A program made the position numbers and the translations under genes. From Apibacter mensalis (GTDB taxonomy: Bacteria > Bacteroidota > Bacteroidia > Flavobacteriales > Weeksellaceae), in contig NZ_LIVM01000005.1 in NCBI RefSeq assembly GCF_001418685.1, positions 1 to 64,000 on the forward strand: a stretch of DNA of 64,000 nucleotides. Direction: 5' to 3'. Of this stretch, positions 56,277 to 64,000 are shown piece after piece (the first letter of the stretch is position 1; every line of letters begins with the position of its first letter). Below the pieces are notes generated by a model that had not been told where the DNA came from, did not search any database, and worked only from the letters and a program-made list of their open reading frames with translations.

Positions 56277-56750
56277 TTAAGGTATAATTTGTCGTGAAAT
56301 GCTTTGTTCTAAAGAAATAATCGTTTCAGTCCTTTCAATTCCCTTTATATTTTGTATCTCATTTCTTAATACTGACATAAGATGATCATTATCTTTACAC
56401 AATATTTTGATAAAAATAGCATAATTTCCCGTTGTAAAATGTGCTTCAATAATTTCAGGAATTTTCATCATACTTTTTATGGCTTCTTTGTATTGTGCAG
56501 ATTTTTCAAGAAAAATTCCGACATAGGCGGTAGTTTTGTATCCCAATAATTTATAATTTAATGGTGTAACCGGATCTTCTATGAGTTTTGCCTTTTCCAG
56601 TTTTTTAATTCTTTGATGGATCGCTGTAGAGGAAACTCCTACCTGTTTGGCTATATTTGTAACAGGAATTTTTGAGTTCTCCATTAAAGCTTTTAAAATG
56701 ATTTTATCAATGCCATCTAATTCTATTGTATGTATGTCTGATACTCTCAT
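56277..56750 (-). CDS. Lrp/AsnC family transcription regulator
   Basis: The 157-residue protein has an N-terminal winged helix (LDGIDKIILKALMENSKIPVTNIAKQVGVSSTAIHQRIKKLEKAKLI) and a C-terminal RAM/ligand domain (AYVGIFLEKSAQ, then EAHFTTGNYAIFIKIL). Such proteins sense amino acids and control metabolism genes. It is the first gene of the minus-strand run with deoC, so it may control that operon or itself. No clear TAnnTTTG precedes its ATG. Confidence 0.92.
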   Translation of the reverse strand: MRVSDIHTIELDGIDKIILKALMENSKIPVTNIAKQVGVSSTAIHQRIKKLEKAKLIEDPVTPLNYKLLGYKTTAYVGIFLEKSAQYKEAIKSMMKIPEIIEAHFTTGNYAIFIKILCKDNDHLMSVLRNEIQNIKGIERTETIISLEQSISRQIIP

Positions 56751-56861
56751 TTTTTTGTAAAATTACAAATACTAAATTAATATTATACAATTTAATATTT
56801 TATCCTTTATATCAATAAAGAACATTATATGATTTAAGTGGATATAAATTGTTTTTTACTT

Positions 56862-56893
56862 TTTGCCCTTGTATTTAAAAATAAGTACCTTTG
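56862..56893 (+). promoter_or_regulatory. promoter of the TerC-family gene
   Basis: TTTG at 56862-56865 and TACCTTTG at 56886-56893 with a 20-base spacer, 26 bases before the ATG at 56920. Confidence 0.75.
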
Positions 56894-56919
56894 GGATTAA
56901 TAATTTTAAATAGCTGTAC

Positions 56920-57984
56920 ATGCAGGACAATATGCTTAATCATCCAGGATTAATTACCATATTCGCGGTTTCGATTATTATTATGCTACTTCTTGATCTA
57001 GGAATTCTCAATAAACAATCTCATGCTGTTTCTAATAAAGAAGCTGCTATATGGTCTGCGGTATGGATATCATTAGCCATGATTTTTAGTGGTATAATTT
57101 ATTTTGTTTTTAAAGGGGCTGACGGGCAGAAATTTGCCTTAGAAAAATTTTCTCAATTTCAATCTGCCTATTGGATAGAAAAAGCATTATCCGTTGACAA
57201 TCTTTTTGTATTTATCATGGTATTCAGCTTTTTTAAAATTCCTAAAGAATATCAACATAAAATTTTATTTTGGGGTATTATAGGAGCACTGGCTTTTCGT
57301 GCTATTTTTATCTTCCTTGGCGTAGAAATGATTAATAAGACCTATCTCCCTCCTTTTTCAATCGGTAATTTTCATTTTATATTAGACCAGCAAAACACAG
57401 AACATGCGAATTATACTCAAATGCTGTTTTTCAGACCTAATATTATTTTAACTATTTTCGGATTCTTTCTTATATACGCAGGAATTCATTCATGGACATC
57501 CCAAGATGAGGATAACTCCAATAAAAAAAATCTTAATGAAAGTTTCGGGGCACGTTTTGTAAAACGATTTTTTAAGGTATCTGATGAATTGGACGGAAGT
57601 AAATTTTTTACCATAAAAAATGGTATTAAATTGGCAACCCCATTATTTACTGCTTTAGTTATTATAGAATTCACTGATTTAATTTTTGCTGTGGATTCCA
57701 TACCTGCTATTTTTGCTATTGCACCTAATGACCCGTTTATTTTATATTCTTCCAATATATTTGCCATTTTAGGATTACGATCTCTTTACTTTCTATTGGC
57801 TAATTTTATGTATATGTTCAGTAAATTAAAATATGGATTAGCCATTATATTAAGTTTTATAGGTGTAAAAATGTTGATAGCTCCTTTTATTCATATATCG
57901 TCAATAGTTTCTTTAGGAGTGGTGGCCGGTGTACTCATAGTTTCAGTATTACTTTCACTCGCCTTTCCTAAAAAAAAAGAATAA
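56920..57984 (+). CDS. TerC/Alx family membrane protein
   Basis: This 354-residue protein is a multi-pass TerC (Alx-type) membrane protein, linked to tellurite resistance in some bacteria and to manganese export in others. Seen: ITIFAVSIIIMLLLDLGILN, the conserved YWIEKALSVDNLFVFIMVFSFF, and VIIEFTDLIFAVDSIPAIFAI with the acidic and Asp residues thought to bind metal. It precedes a deoxyhypusine-synthase-like gene by 35 bases on the same strand. Confidence 0.9.
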   Translation: MQDNMLNHPGLITIFAVSIIIMLLLDLGILNKQSHAVSNKEAAIWSAVWISLAMIFSGIIYFVFKGADGQKFALEKFSQFQSAYWIEKALSVDNLFVFIMVFSFFKIPKEYQHKILFWGIIGALAFRAIFIFLGVEMINKTYLPPFSIGNFHFILDQQNTEHANYTQMLFFRPNIILTIFGFFLIYAGIHSWTSQDEDNSNKKNLNESFGARFVKRFFKVSDELDGSKFFTIKNGIKLATPLFTALVIIEFTDLIFAVDSIPAIFAIAPNDPFILYSSNIFAILGLRSLYFLLANFMYMFSKLKYGLAIILSFIGVKMLIAPFIHISSIVSLGVVAGVLIVSVLLSLAFPKKKE

Positions 57985-58019
57985 ATGTTTAATAATTTAA
58001 AATAAAATCAGAATTTACA

Positions 58020-58991
58020 ATGAATAAACCTATTTCGGAATTTATTGAAAAATACTTCTTACACTTTAATTCTGCAACCTTAGTAGATGCTGCTAAAGGT
58101 TATGTAGCTCATCTCAAAGATGGGGGTAAAATGATGATTACTATGGGAGGTGCGATGAGCACTGCTGAATTAGGGAAAATTTTGGCAGAGATGATTCGCC
58201 AAGATAAGGTATCCATCATTTCTTGTACAGGAGCCAATTTAGAAGAAGATATCATGAATTTGGTAGCTCATTCTCACTATAAAAGAATTCCTGAATATCG
58301 CGACTTAACTCCTCAACAAGAATGGGAGTTACTTGAAAATCATTTAAATCGTGTTACTGATACTTGTATCCCTGAAGAAGAAGCTTTTCGACGCATTCAG
58401 CAACATATTGAAAAAATATGGAAAGATGCAGACGATAAAGGTGAAAGATATTTTCCGCATGAATATATGTATCAAATGCTTCGTTCGGGAGTTTTAAAAC
58501 AATATTACGAAATAGATCCTAAAGACAGTTGGATGTTGGCTGCTGCTGAAAAAAATTTACCTATTGTAGTTCCGGGTTGGGAAGACAGTACTATGGGAAA
58601 TATTTTTGCGGCTAATGTGATCAAAGGGAATTTGAAAGCTTCGACCATGAAAACGGGTATTGAATATATGATATATCTAACAGAGTGGTATCGCCAAAAT
58701 TCAGGAGGTAAAGGAGTTGGATTTTTCCAAATTGCCGGAGGTATATCTGGTGATTTTCCTATTTGCGTAGTTCCTATGATGTATCAGGATTTAGAATGGG
58801 AAGATGTTCCGTTTTGGAGTTATTTCTGCCAAATATCTGATTCTACAACCAGCTATGGCTCTTACTCAGGTGCTGTTCCTAATGAAAAAATAACTTGGGG
58901 AAAATTAGATATTAATACGCCTAAATTTATAATTGAAAGTGATGCTACTATAGTAGCTCCATTAGTATTTGCGTACATACTCGAAATGTAA
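58020..58991 (+). CDS. deoxyhypusine synthase-like protein
   Basis: The 323-residue protein belongs to the deoxyhypusine synthase family, NAD-dependent transferases of the spermidine aminobutyl group. Seen: MMITMGGAMSTAELGKILAEMI, SIISCTGANLEEDIMNLVAHS, GGISGDFPICVVPM and the C-terminal SYGSYSGAVPNEKITWGKL with the catalytic-type Lys295 and the nucleotide-binding region. Bacteria have no eIF5A, so homospermidine formation or another amine transfer is more likely than hypusination; no substrate can be read here. It is probably cotranscribed with the TerC gene. Confidence 0.88.
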   Translation: MNKPISEFIEKYFLHFNSATLVDAAKGYVAHLKDGGKMMITMGGAMSTAELGKILAEMIRQDKVSIISCTGANLEEDIMNLVAHSHYKRIPEYRDLTPQQEWELLENHLNRVTDTCIPEEEAFRRIQQHIEKIWKDADDKGERYFPHEYMYQMLRSGVLKQYYEIDPKDSWMLAAAEKNLPIVVPGWEDSTMGNIFAANVIKGNLKASTMKTGIEYMIYLTEWYRQNSGGKGVGFFQIAGGISGDFPICVVPMMYQDLEWEDVPFWSYFCQISDSTTSYGSYSGAVPNEKITWGKLDINTPKFIIESDATIVAPLVFAYILEM

Positions 58992-59018
58992 GAATAAAAT
59001 TATAATTATATAATAAAG

Positions 59019-59055
59019 ATAAAGTTCGGAACGCAAATTTCGAACTTTATTTTAT
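59019..59055 (+). terminator. hairpin terminator after the deoxyhypusine-synthase-like gene
   Basis: ATAAAGTTCG/CGAACTTTAT stem with a T-rich tail. Confidence 0.8.
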
Positions 59056-59185
59056 TCCACAATATCAAAACATTATCTTAAAAAAAATAATTTATCCTTG
59101 TCTGATCTCTATTGTTCTATTTATTTTGAATAATACTAAACCATTTTATTTATTACTAAGTTCTTAGCTAAACCAAGAATACTTT

Positions 59186-59737
59186 TCATTTATTAAAAAG
59201 ATTATGGTACCATTCCCAAAGTGCAATTCCCGCACAAACGCTAACATTTAAAGAATGCTTAGTTCCTGATTGAGGTATTTCTACAAATACATCAATTAAA
59301 TCGAGTATATGGTCACTAATTCCTTCTACTTCATTTCCAAAAATCAAAGCATACTTTTGTTGCTTATTTATTGGATAATCCTGTAATAAAATACTTCCTT
59401 TTACTTGTTCTATACCTACAATACTATACCCTTGGCCTTTTAAGTTGATTATTAATTCACTTATATTTTCTTGATATTTCCACTCTACACTTTCAGTAGC
59501 TCCTAAAGCAGTTTTTTGTATTTCACGGTGGGGAGGGCAAGGAGTAATCCCGCATAAATAAATTTTATCTATAGCAAAGGCATCCGAAGTTCTGAAAACC
59601 GATCCTACATTATGCATGGATCGAACTTGATCCAGCAATACGATTACAGGAATTTTTTTACTTTCTTTATATACTTCTATGGACTTTCTGTTTAATGATT
59701 CTAATTTTAATTTCTCTATTTTTGCCTGCTTATGCAT
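59186..59737 (-). CDS. TrmH/SpoU-family RNA methyltransferase
   Basis: This 183-residue SPOUT-fold enzyme 2'-O-methylates tRNA or rRNA. Seen: PVIVLLDQVRSMHNVGSVFRTSDAFAIDKIYLCGITP (motif 1 with NVGS), YALIFGNEVEGIS (motif 2) and SLNVSVCAGIALWEW (motif 3). It lacks the N-terminal RNA-binding domain of TrmH/RlmB, so the target base is unknown. It lies 42 bases after a SAM methyltransferase gene on the same strand. Confidence 0.9.
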   Translation of the reverse strand: MHKQAKIEKLKLESLNRKSIEVYKESKKIPVIVLLDQVRSMHNVGSVFRTSDAFAIDKIYLCGITPCPPHREIQKTALGATESVEWKYQENISELIINLKGQGYSIVGIEQVKGSILLQDYPINKQQKYALIFGNEVEGISDHILDLIDVFVEIPQSGTKHSLNVSVCAGIALWEWYHNLFNK

Positions 59738-59779
59738 ATTTTCAGTGTTATTAATTGATCTAAAGAAGTAACTCTATTC

Positions 59780-60547
59780 CTACCTTTTTCTTACAACCGG
59801 TAAAATCTCATTTTTTGATAATGCGTATTTTTCCATTTCACTTTTTGATAAAGTTTTATAATACTTTACCTGTTCCACTTGGAAACCTACTTTTTCTAAT
59901 CGTTCAAAGTAATCCATCCCATACCATCTTACATGGTCGTATTGACCGAAATGTTTTTTCCTTTCTTCTTTATCTGTTATCGAAAAATCTTCGTAGGTTT
60001 TATCGTATCCATATCTCATAGGTACTTGAAAAATCCCCCATCCTCCCGGCCTCATGATCCTATATAATTCTGACATCGCTTTGGTATCATTTTCTATATG
60101 TTCTAATACATGATTGCAAAAAATTACGTCAAATTCATTGTCCTTAAAGGGTAAATCCAAGATATCTGCTTTTACATCTACAATTGGGGAATAAAGGTCG
60201 GCTGTTATGTACTCTAAATTTTTTAATCTTTTAAATCTTTTCAGGAAGCATTGCTCCGGAGCAATGCTTAAAACTTTTAATGAAGATGAAAAAAAATTAG
60301 TGTCATTTTGCAAATACAACCACATGAGCCTATGCCTTTCAAGTGATAAGGTTCCGGGTGCTAAAGCATTATCTCTAGGTTTGTCATATCCATACGGTAA
60401 AAATTTTCGATATTTTTTACCATCTATAGGATCTAAGTATTTATCTCCTCTGTAAAACCACGAAAAAAAAGGGCTAAAAATATAGCTGAACTTAATGAGT
60501 ATAGGTCTGGGAATTAAATTCAAAAAAAATTTAAATACTTGCTTCAT
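59780..60547 (-). CDS. class I SAM-dependent methyltransferase (type 11)
   Basis: The 255-residue protein has a class I methyltransferase domain: VLSIAPEQCFLKRFKRL (motif I-like), DVKADILDLPFKDNEFDVIFCNHVLEHIENDTKAMSELYRIMRPGGWGIFQVP. It starts with a hydrophobic helix (VFKFFLNLIPRPILIKFSYIFSPFFSWFY) that might anchor it to the membrane. The substrate is unknown. Its gene lies 12 bases after map on the minus strand. Confidence 0.85.
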   Translation of the reverse strand: MKQVFKFFLNLIPRPILIKFSYIFSPFFSWFYRGDKYLDPIDGKKYRKFLPYGYDKPRDNALAPGTLSLERHRLMWLYLQNDTNFFSSSLKVLSIAPEQCFLKRFKRLKNLEYITADLYSPIVDVKADILDLPFKDNEFDVIFCNHVLEHIENDTKAMSELYRIMRPGGWGIFQVPMRYGYDKTYEDFSITDKEERKKHFGQYDHVRWYGMDYFERLEKVGFQVEQVKYYKTLSKSEMEKYALSKNEILPVVRKR

Positions 60548-60559
60548 TAATTAACTGAA

Positions 60560-61378
60560 TTAATCATGCATAAAATTGTATAAAAATTCATCTTCTTCAT
60601 TTGAAGTAATCCCCAAGGCTTCATTTATATATTTATAGGTTGATAGTAATTTAGGTTCTCCATTTACTACCGCTACATCGTGTTCAAAATGACAGGAGGG
60701 CTGATTGTCTCGAGTTGTAACAGTCCAACCATCATTATGAAATTTAACTTTATAAGTTCCTAAGTTAACCATTGGTTCAATAGCTATTACCAACCCTTCT
60801 TCGATTTTTGGACCACTGCCTTTTCTTCCATAATTTGGAACTTGTGGGTCTTCATGCATTTCTTTACCTAATCCATGACCAACCAATTCTCGTACTACCC
60901 CGTATCCAGCATTTTCACAAATTAATTGAATGGCAAAACTTATATCCCCTATTCTATTTCCCACTTTACATTTTTTTATTCCTGCATACAAGCTTTGTCT
61001 GGTAATACGCATCATTTTATCAATTTCAGGATCAATAGTACCCACAGCAAATGTAAAAGCTTGGTCTCCGTAAAATCCATTTTTTAATGCTCCGCAATCA
61101 ATGGAAATAATATCTCCATCCTTAAGCGGCTTATGATTAGGTATACCATGAACTACTTGCTCATTGGGAGACATACAAAGTGTATTAGGAAAATCATACA
61201 ACCCTAAAAAACCGGGAACAGCACCATGATCTCTTATGTATTCTTCAGCGATTTTATCTAGATATAATGTAGTAACCCCCGGTCTAACTTCCTTAGCCAA
61301 TATCCCCAAAGTTTTAGAAACCAATTGAGCACTTTCGTACATCAATTCAATTTCTTCTCTTGTTTTTAACTGTATCAT
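60560..61378 (-). CDS. map: methionine aminopeptidase, type I
   Basis: This 272-residue metalloenzyme removes N-terminal Met. The five metal ligands are visible: Asp in IISIDCGALKNGFYGDQAFTF (two), His in LVGHGLGKEMHEDP, Glu in VIAIEPMVNLG and Glu in CHFEHDVAV. The length is slightly above the E. coli enzyme because of a C-terminal extension with an acidic tail (GITSNEEDEFLYNFMHD). Its ATG overlaps the stop of the upstream HAD gene by ATGA. Confidence 0.95.
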   Translation of the reverse strand: MIQLKTREEIELMYESAQLVSKTLGILAKEVRPGVTTLYLDKIAEEYIRDHGAVPGFLGLYDFPNTLCMSPNEQVVHGIPNHKPLKDGDIISIDCGALKNGFYGDQAFTFAVGTIDPEIDKMMRITRQSLYAGIKKCKVGNRIGDISFAIQLICENAGYGVVRELVGHGLGKEMHEDPQVPNYGRKGSGPKIEEGLVIAIEPMVNLGTYKVKFHNDGWTVTTRDNQPSCHFEHDVAVVNGEPKLLSTYKYINEALGITSNEEDEFLYNFMHD

Positions 61379-61818
61379 AATTTAAAAATTCTTGAAAAAA
61401 AGCCTCTCTTATTTTTATGTTTTGTTTTTGAGTAGGGCTGCACTTGTCTTCCTTCTACACCAAATTCTATTTTTTCCTTTATAATTTCATACACTTCGCC
61501 CCAACCGGGAAATCCTCCTAAGTTCCTATCATCTATAAAATAATCTGCATTTATTTTCCTACTTTGGGTTTCTTTATCAAATATTTCCCCTTCAAAACTA
61601 GAATTTACTGCATAAAATTCAATTCCATTTTTATAACAAAATTGAACTGCTTCGTCTAGTCTCTTGCCATGTCTATAGGTCCATAGAATTAAACGAAAGC
61701 CTTTACTTTGAAGTTTTCTCATGGTTTCAAAAGCAAAAATCATTGGTTTACCAATTTCAGGGTATTTATCTTCCACAATTGTTCCATCAAAATCTATAGC
61801 TATAATCTTATTATTCAT
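61375..61818 (-). CDS. BT0820-type HAD hydrolase
   Basis: This 147-residue HAD-superfamily protein resembles the Bacteroides BT0820 fold: IIAIDFDGTIVEDKYPEIGKP (motif I), FRLILWTYRHGKRLDEAVQF (motif II) and ADYFIDDRNLGGFPGWGEV (motif IV with two Asp). The C-terminal tail is basic. Target unknown; a nucleotide or small phosphate ester is possible. It overlaps map by four bases (ATGA), so the two are coupled. Confidence 0.82.
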   Translation of the reverse strand: MNNKIIAIDFDGTIVEDKYPEIGKPMIFAFETMRKLQSKGFRLILWTYRHGKRLDEAVQFCYKNGIEFYAVNSSFEGEIFDKETQSRKINADYFIDDRNLGGFPGWGEVYEIIKEKIEFGVEGRQVQPYSKTKHKNKRGFFSRIFKL

Positions 61819-62054
61819 ATAATATACTACAAATTAATTTTATTTATTTTTTATGTTAAGTATTCTAAATTGTCATTAATTTTTCAAATTTACAAGTTTT
61901 TAATCAATTAATTTTTAGTTATTCAATTGGTTTTTAGCTAGACATAATTTTTGAACTCATTCTTATCAAATTTGAATATTATTTCTAGAAATTTTGGTAT
62001 AATATTAGATGTGGAAGTTTAATTTAAATAATATTAATTTAAAAATAAAAGTCT

Positions 62055-62588
62055 ATGAAATTTAAACTTTTAATTATGGCTGCTTTTTGCATTTTACTAT
62101 CTAGCTGTGCATTAACTACCTCTTATGATTTTGATAAAACGGTTAATTTTTCAAATTATAACTCATTTACAATCTATCAACAAGGTATTGATAAATTAAA
62201 ATTGAATGACATTGACAAAAGTCGCATTATACGTGCTTTAGAGCAGCAACTAAAAAGTAAGGGATTAACCGAAAGCACCAATGGTGATCTAATAGTAAAT
62301 GTTCTTGCTTCTTCTAAAAAAGTAATTAATGTAGATAATGACCCTTATTGGAACGGTCCTTGGGGTTGGGGATATTATTGGGCTCCTTCCAGTACAGTTT
62401 ATGAATCGCGAGAAGGAAAATTAACTTTCCATTTAGTTGATTCTAAGAAAAATATTTTAGTTTGGGAAGGTATGGTTGATGGATTTGATGTTGGTAATAT
62501 CAGAAATAAAGATGAACAAATAAGTAAGGCAATTCAAAAAATATTTAACTATTATCCACCTAGAAAAAAAGATAATTCATATTATTAA
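62055..62588 (+). CDS. DUF4136-type lipoprotein
   Basis: The 177-residue lipoprotein (lipobox LSSC, lipidated Cys about 18) is followed by TTSYDFDKTVNFSNYNSFTI, then the conserved LVADSKKNILVWEG-type stretch (HLVDSKKNILVWEGMVDG) and a C-terminal YPP. This matches the DUF4136 pattern common in Bacteroidota, of unknown role in the envelope. A WGWGYYWAPSS patch sits in the middle. It is isolated, and the DNA that follows is decayed. Confidence 0.82.
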   Translation: MKFKLLIMAAFCILLSSCALTTSYDFDKTVNFSNYNSFTIYQQGIDKLKLNDIDKSRIIRALEQQLKSKGLTESTNGDLIVNVLASSKKVINVDNDPYWNGPWGWGYYWAPSSTVYESREGKLTFHLVDSKKNILVWEGMVDGFDVGNIRNKDEQISKAIQKIFNYYPPRKKDNSYY

Positions 62589-62600
62589 AATTAATAAATT

Positions 62601-62620
62601 CTCAAAATTTAAATTTTGAG
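62601..62620. repeat. perfect 20-base palindrome after the DUF4136 gene
   Basis: CTCAAAATTT followed by AAATTTTGAG, 13 bases past the stop codon. It would make a terminator stem, but the following bases are not a T-run, so it is a weak terminator or a processing site. Confidence 0.45.
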
Positions 62621-62675
62621 GCTTTACTAAGTAATCTAATCTATTCTATATGAATATTTTTTAATTTCAATTGAA

Positions 62676-62885
62676 TTAAATTAATTTCTTTACATTTAAT
62701 TTTATTATATATCTTCTCTTCAATATTTTTATTTTTATATTTAGGAGTTGAAGATCAGGTTTTATATTGTATTCCATAATTTTTAACGCTCCTTCTATTT
62801 TACCTAATGATAGCGCATAATCCGAAAAATTATTAATTAAGGTTTTTGATAATAAAAAGGATGGTTTAATTGAAACGATATTTTT
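62676..62885 (-). pseudogene. possible TPR-like gene remnant
   Basis: A minus-strand frame of 69 codons with stops at both ends and no start codon. It reads like helical repeat protein (LINNFSDYALSLGKIEGAL then MEYNIKPDLQLLN), with an Asn/Leu-rich tail. A tetratricopeptide origin is plausible but not shown. Confidence 0.4.
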
Positions 62886-63081
62886 TTATAATATATATCC
62901 TATTGATTTAAAATTTTTTTTAACGGGAGAACTTACACTTTGAAAAAAAAATTTGAAGGCATCGTATATTCCATATTATAGAACCTTAATCTTCATCAAA
63001 ATATCATCCCCATTAAGTTTTTACTAAATTAAAATTTACACGGTTTTTACCTAACAACTTTTTACAAAATTGTTTTATGGG

Positions 63082-63240
63082 TTAAGAATGTTCTGATTTA
63101 CTCTCCACATATTCTTTTACCATAGCTATAATATATACATTCACTACATCATATATGTTTTGAAACCCTTTGTCATCAATTGTTAAATGCAAATAATCTA
63201 ACCCTCCTAAAATTTCATTTTTAACTTCGACAAAATTGTG
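63082..63240 (-). pseudogene. possible gene remnant, unknown family
   Basis: A minus-strand frame of 52 codons ending in TAA, preceded directly by an in-frame TAG. Its content looks protein-like (NEILGGLDYLHLTIDDKGF then YDVVNVYIIAMVKEYVE). I do not recognise it. Short open fragments just upstream in other frames suggest frameshift decay of one gene. Confidence 0.45.
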
Positions 63241-63371
63241 CTATCTTAAAAAGTTTGATTTAATATTGTAACGGAAAAAGAATAATAAGTGCTTACGACA
63301 TCTAATTATTTAAAATTTTATATTTCGCTTCAATAAATGAGTTAAATATTCTATTTTCGATCACTTAATTT

Positions 63372-63722
63372 TTAATTGTAAGATAGTTTTTCAAGTTTGT
63401 GGACATTCATAGGATATATCAAAGAGTTTAACACTAAAATTTTTTGCTTCTTGATTTGTTTCCCTTGAAATATAACTTCATCCATAATTTTAATTATATA
63501 AAACATAGTAATTAAATTTAAATAGTAAGCTTTAGGATACTACAATTTAAATTGTCTTTCATAAATAGTTTTACGCTTACCTAAAATGGGTATCGTATAT
63601 TTTATTAACTTAAAATTAGAAAAAATAAATTTACATTTAGACCAATAAAATATTCTTAAAGGAGTATCTATTCTACTAATTACTTCACTATATTTAACAT
63701 ATATATTATTGATATACAATAT
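63372..63722 (-). pseudogene. possible gene remnant with an in-frame stop
   Basis: A minus-strand frame open for 60 codons, then a TAG at 63540-63542, then open again for 55 codons to TAA. It has no start codon. The content (YSEVISRIDTPLRIFYW, then PILGKRKTIYERQF, then KIMDEVIFQGKQIKKQK) does not match a family I know. AT-rich chance remains possible. Confidence 0.35.
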
Positions 63723-63947
63723 TTAATCTCAATTGAGAAAAACAACATTCGACTAGTAATTCCTAAACAAAAAAAGAACTGATAAAACATAAATCAATTT
63801 TCATATTATTAATTTTTAACTGAATTATAACTTAATTTAAGATAAATATAATCAAAAAAAATATGATTTAGAATAGTTGCATTATTATTTTTTTTAAAAC
63901 ATTTGTAAAAACTTTCCAATATTTAAATATGAATTAAAAGATATTTA

Positions 63948-63955
63948 TACTTTTG
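63948..63955 (+). promoter_or_regulatory. -7 promoter box near the right edge
   Basis: TACTTTTG followed by CA, a perfect TAnnTTTG, 45 bases before the window ends. It would drive a gene lying beyond the window on the plus strand. No TTTG at -33 is seen. Confidence 0.45.
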
Positions 63956-64000
63956 CACTTAATATCATTTCCTTTATTTAAAAATTCAAAAAAGCCGGAA

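Larger units (their letters stand above)
62589..64000. other. AT-rich region with decayed coding fragments
   Basis: About 1.4 kb without an intact gene. Three minus-strand open fragments are listed separately. Only a perfect palindrome (62601-62620) and a TAnnTTTG box near the right edge stand out otherwise; I find no tRNA or mobile-element end. Confidence 0.6.

Overview
The window is AT-rich chromosomal DNA from a member of the Bacteroidota, most likely class Flavobacteriia (Weeksellaceae/Flavobacteriaceae-like). Evidence seen here: gliding/T9SS-associated gldF-gldG, a SusC/SusD outer-membrane pair, a HemJ-type protoporphyrinogen oxidase, Flavobacteriia-type neighbour pairs (tsaE-ald, rpoC-DUF3467), almost no Shine-Dalgarno sequences, and many copies of the Bacteroidota -7 promoter box TAnnTTTG, several with a TTTG -33 box at 19-21 bp spacing. 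The genus cannot be named from the sequence alone.

Layout. 0-4 kb (minus): tRNA-Arg, a three-gene surface-glycan operon (sugar transferase, HAD phosphatase, acyltransferase) and an Amt ammonium transporter. 4-9 kb (plus): an AT-rich gap, an orphan lipoprotein, lysS and a cysteine dioxygenase. 9.3-12.2 kb (minus): a small membrane protein, a PstS-like lipoprotein and a TPR protein. 12.3-17.5 kb (plus): tsaE-ald-small membrane protein, accD, a SpmA/B-like transporter and a DedA protein. 17.7-20.9 kb: an ECF sigma factor, a START-like protein, a degenerate aminotransferase-fold protein, a candidate structured small RNA and an RsmI-like methylase. 20.9-23.9 kb (minus): gldG, gldF and hemJ. 24.2-27.8 kb (plus): yagU-like gene, hisS, a charged periplasmic protein and a class A beta-lactamase. 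27.8-28.8 kb holds gene remnants, including the tail of a helix-turn-helix regulator. 28.8-32.6 kb (minus): lpd, a YcxB-like protein and glyS.

32.8-47.9 kb (plus) is the translation/transcription core: rpsU, xerC, hpf, a four-tRNA cluster, tuf, tRNA-Trp, secE, nusG, rplK, rplA, rplJ, rplL, rpoB, rpoC and a DUF3467 gene, closed by a very strong hairpin. 48.1-52.9 kb is a SusC/SusD pair with no enzyme genes. 52.9-56.8 kb (minus): apt, a lipoprotein, cysQ, deoC and an Lrp/AsnC regulator. 56.9-59 kb (plus): a TerC-family protein and a deoxyhypusine-synthase-like enzyme. 59.2-61.8 kb (minus): a SpoU methyltransferase, a class I methyltransferase, map and a BT0820-type HAD protein. The last 2 kb has one DUF4136 lipoprotein and then decayed coding fragments.

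Most of the window is conserved housekeeping DNA. I see no CRISPR array, insertion sequence, prophage or defence island. The most notable items are: (i) a promoter-plus-terminator-bounded structured RNA candidate at 19.92-20.05 kb; (ii) two gene graveyards at 27.9-28.8 and 62.7-63.7 kb; (iii) an aminotransferase-fold protein that seems to lack its PLP lysine; (iv) full-consensus TTTG-N19-TAnnTTTG promoters clustered on translation genes; (v) a 10-codon upstream ORF overlapping the rpsU start; and (vi) several genes whose longest-ORF TTG start is really the -7 promoter box, so that the true start lies downstream behind a very short leader.
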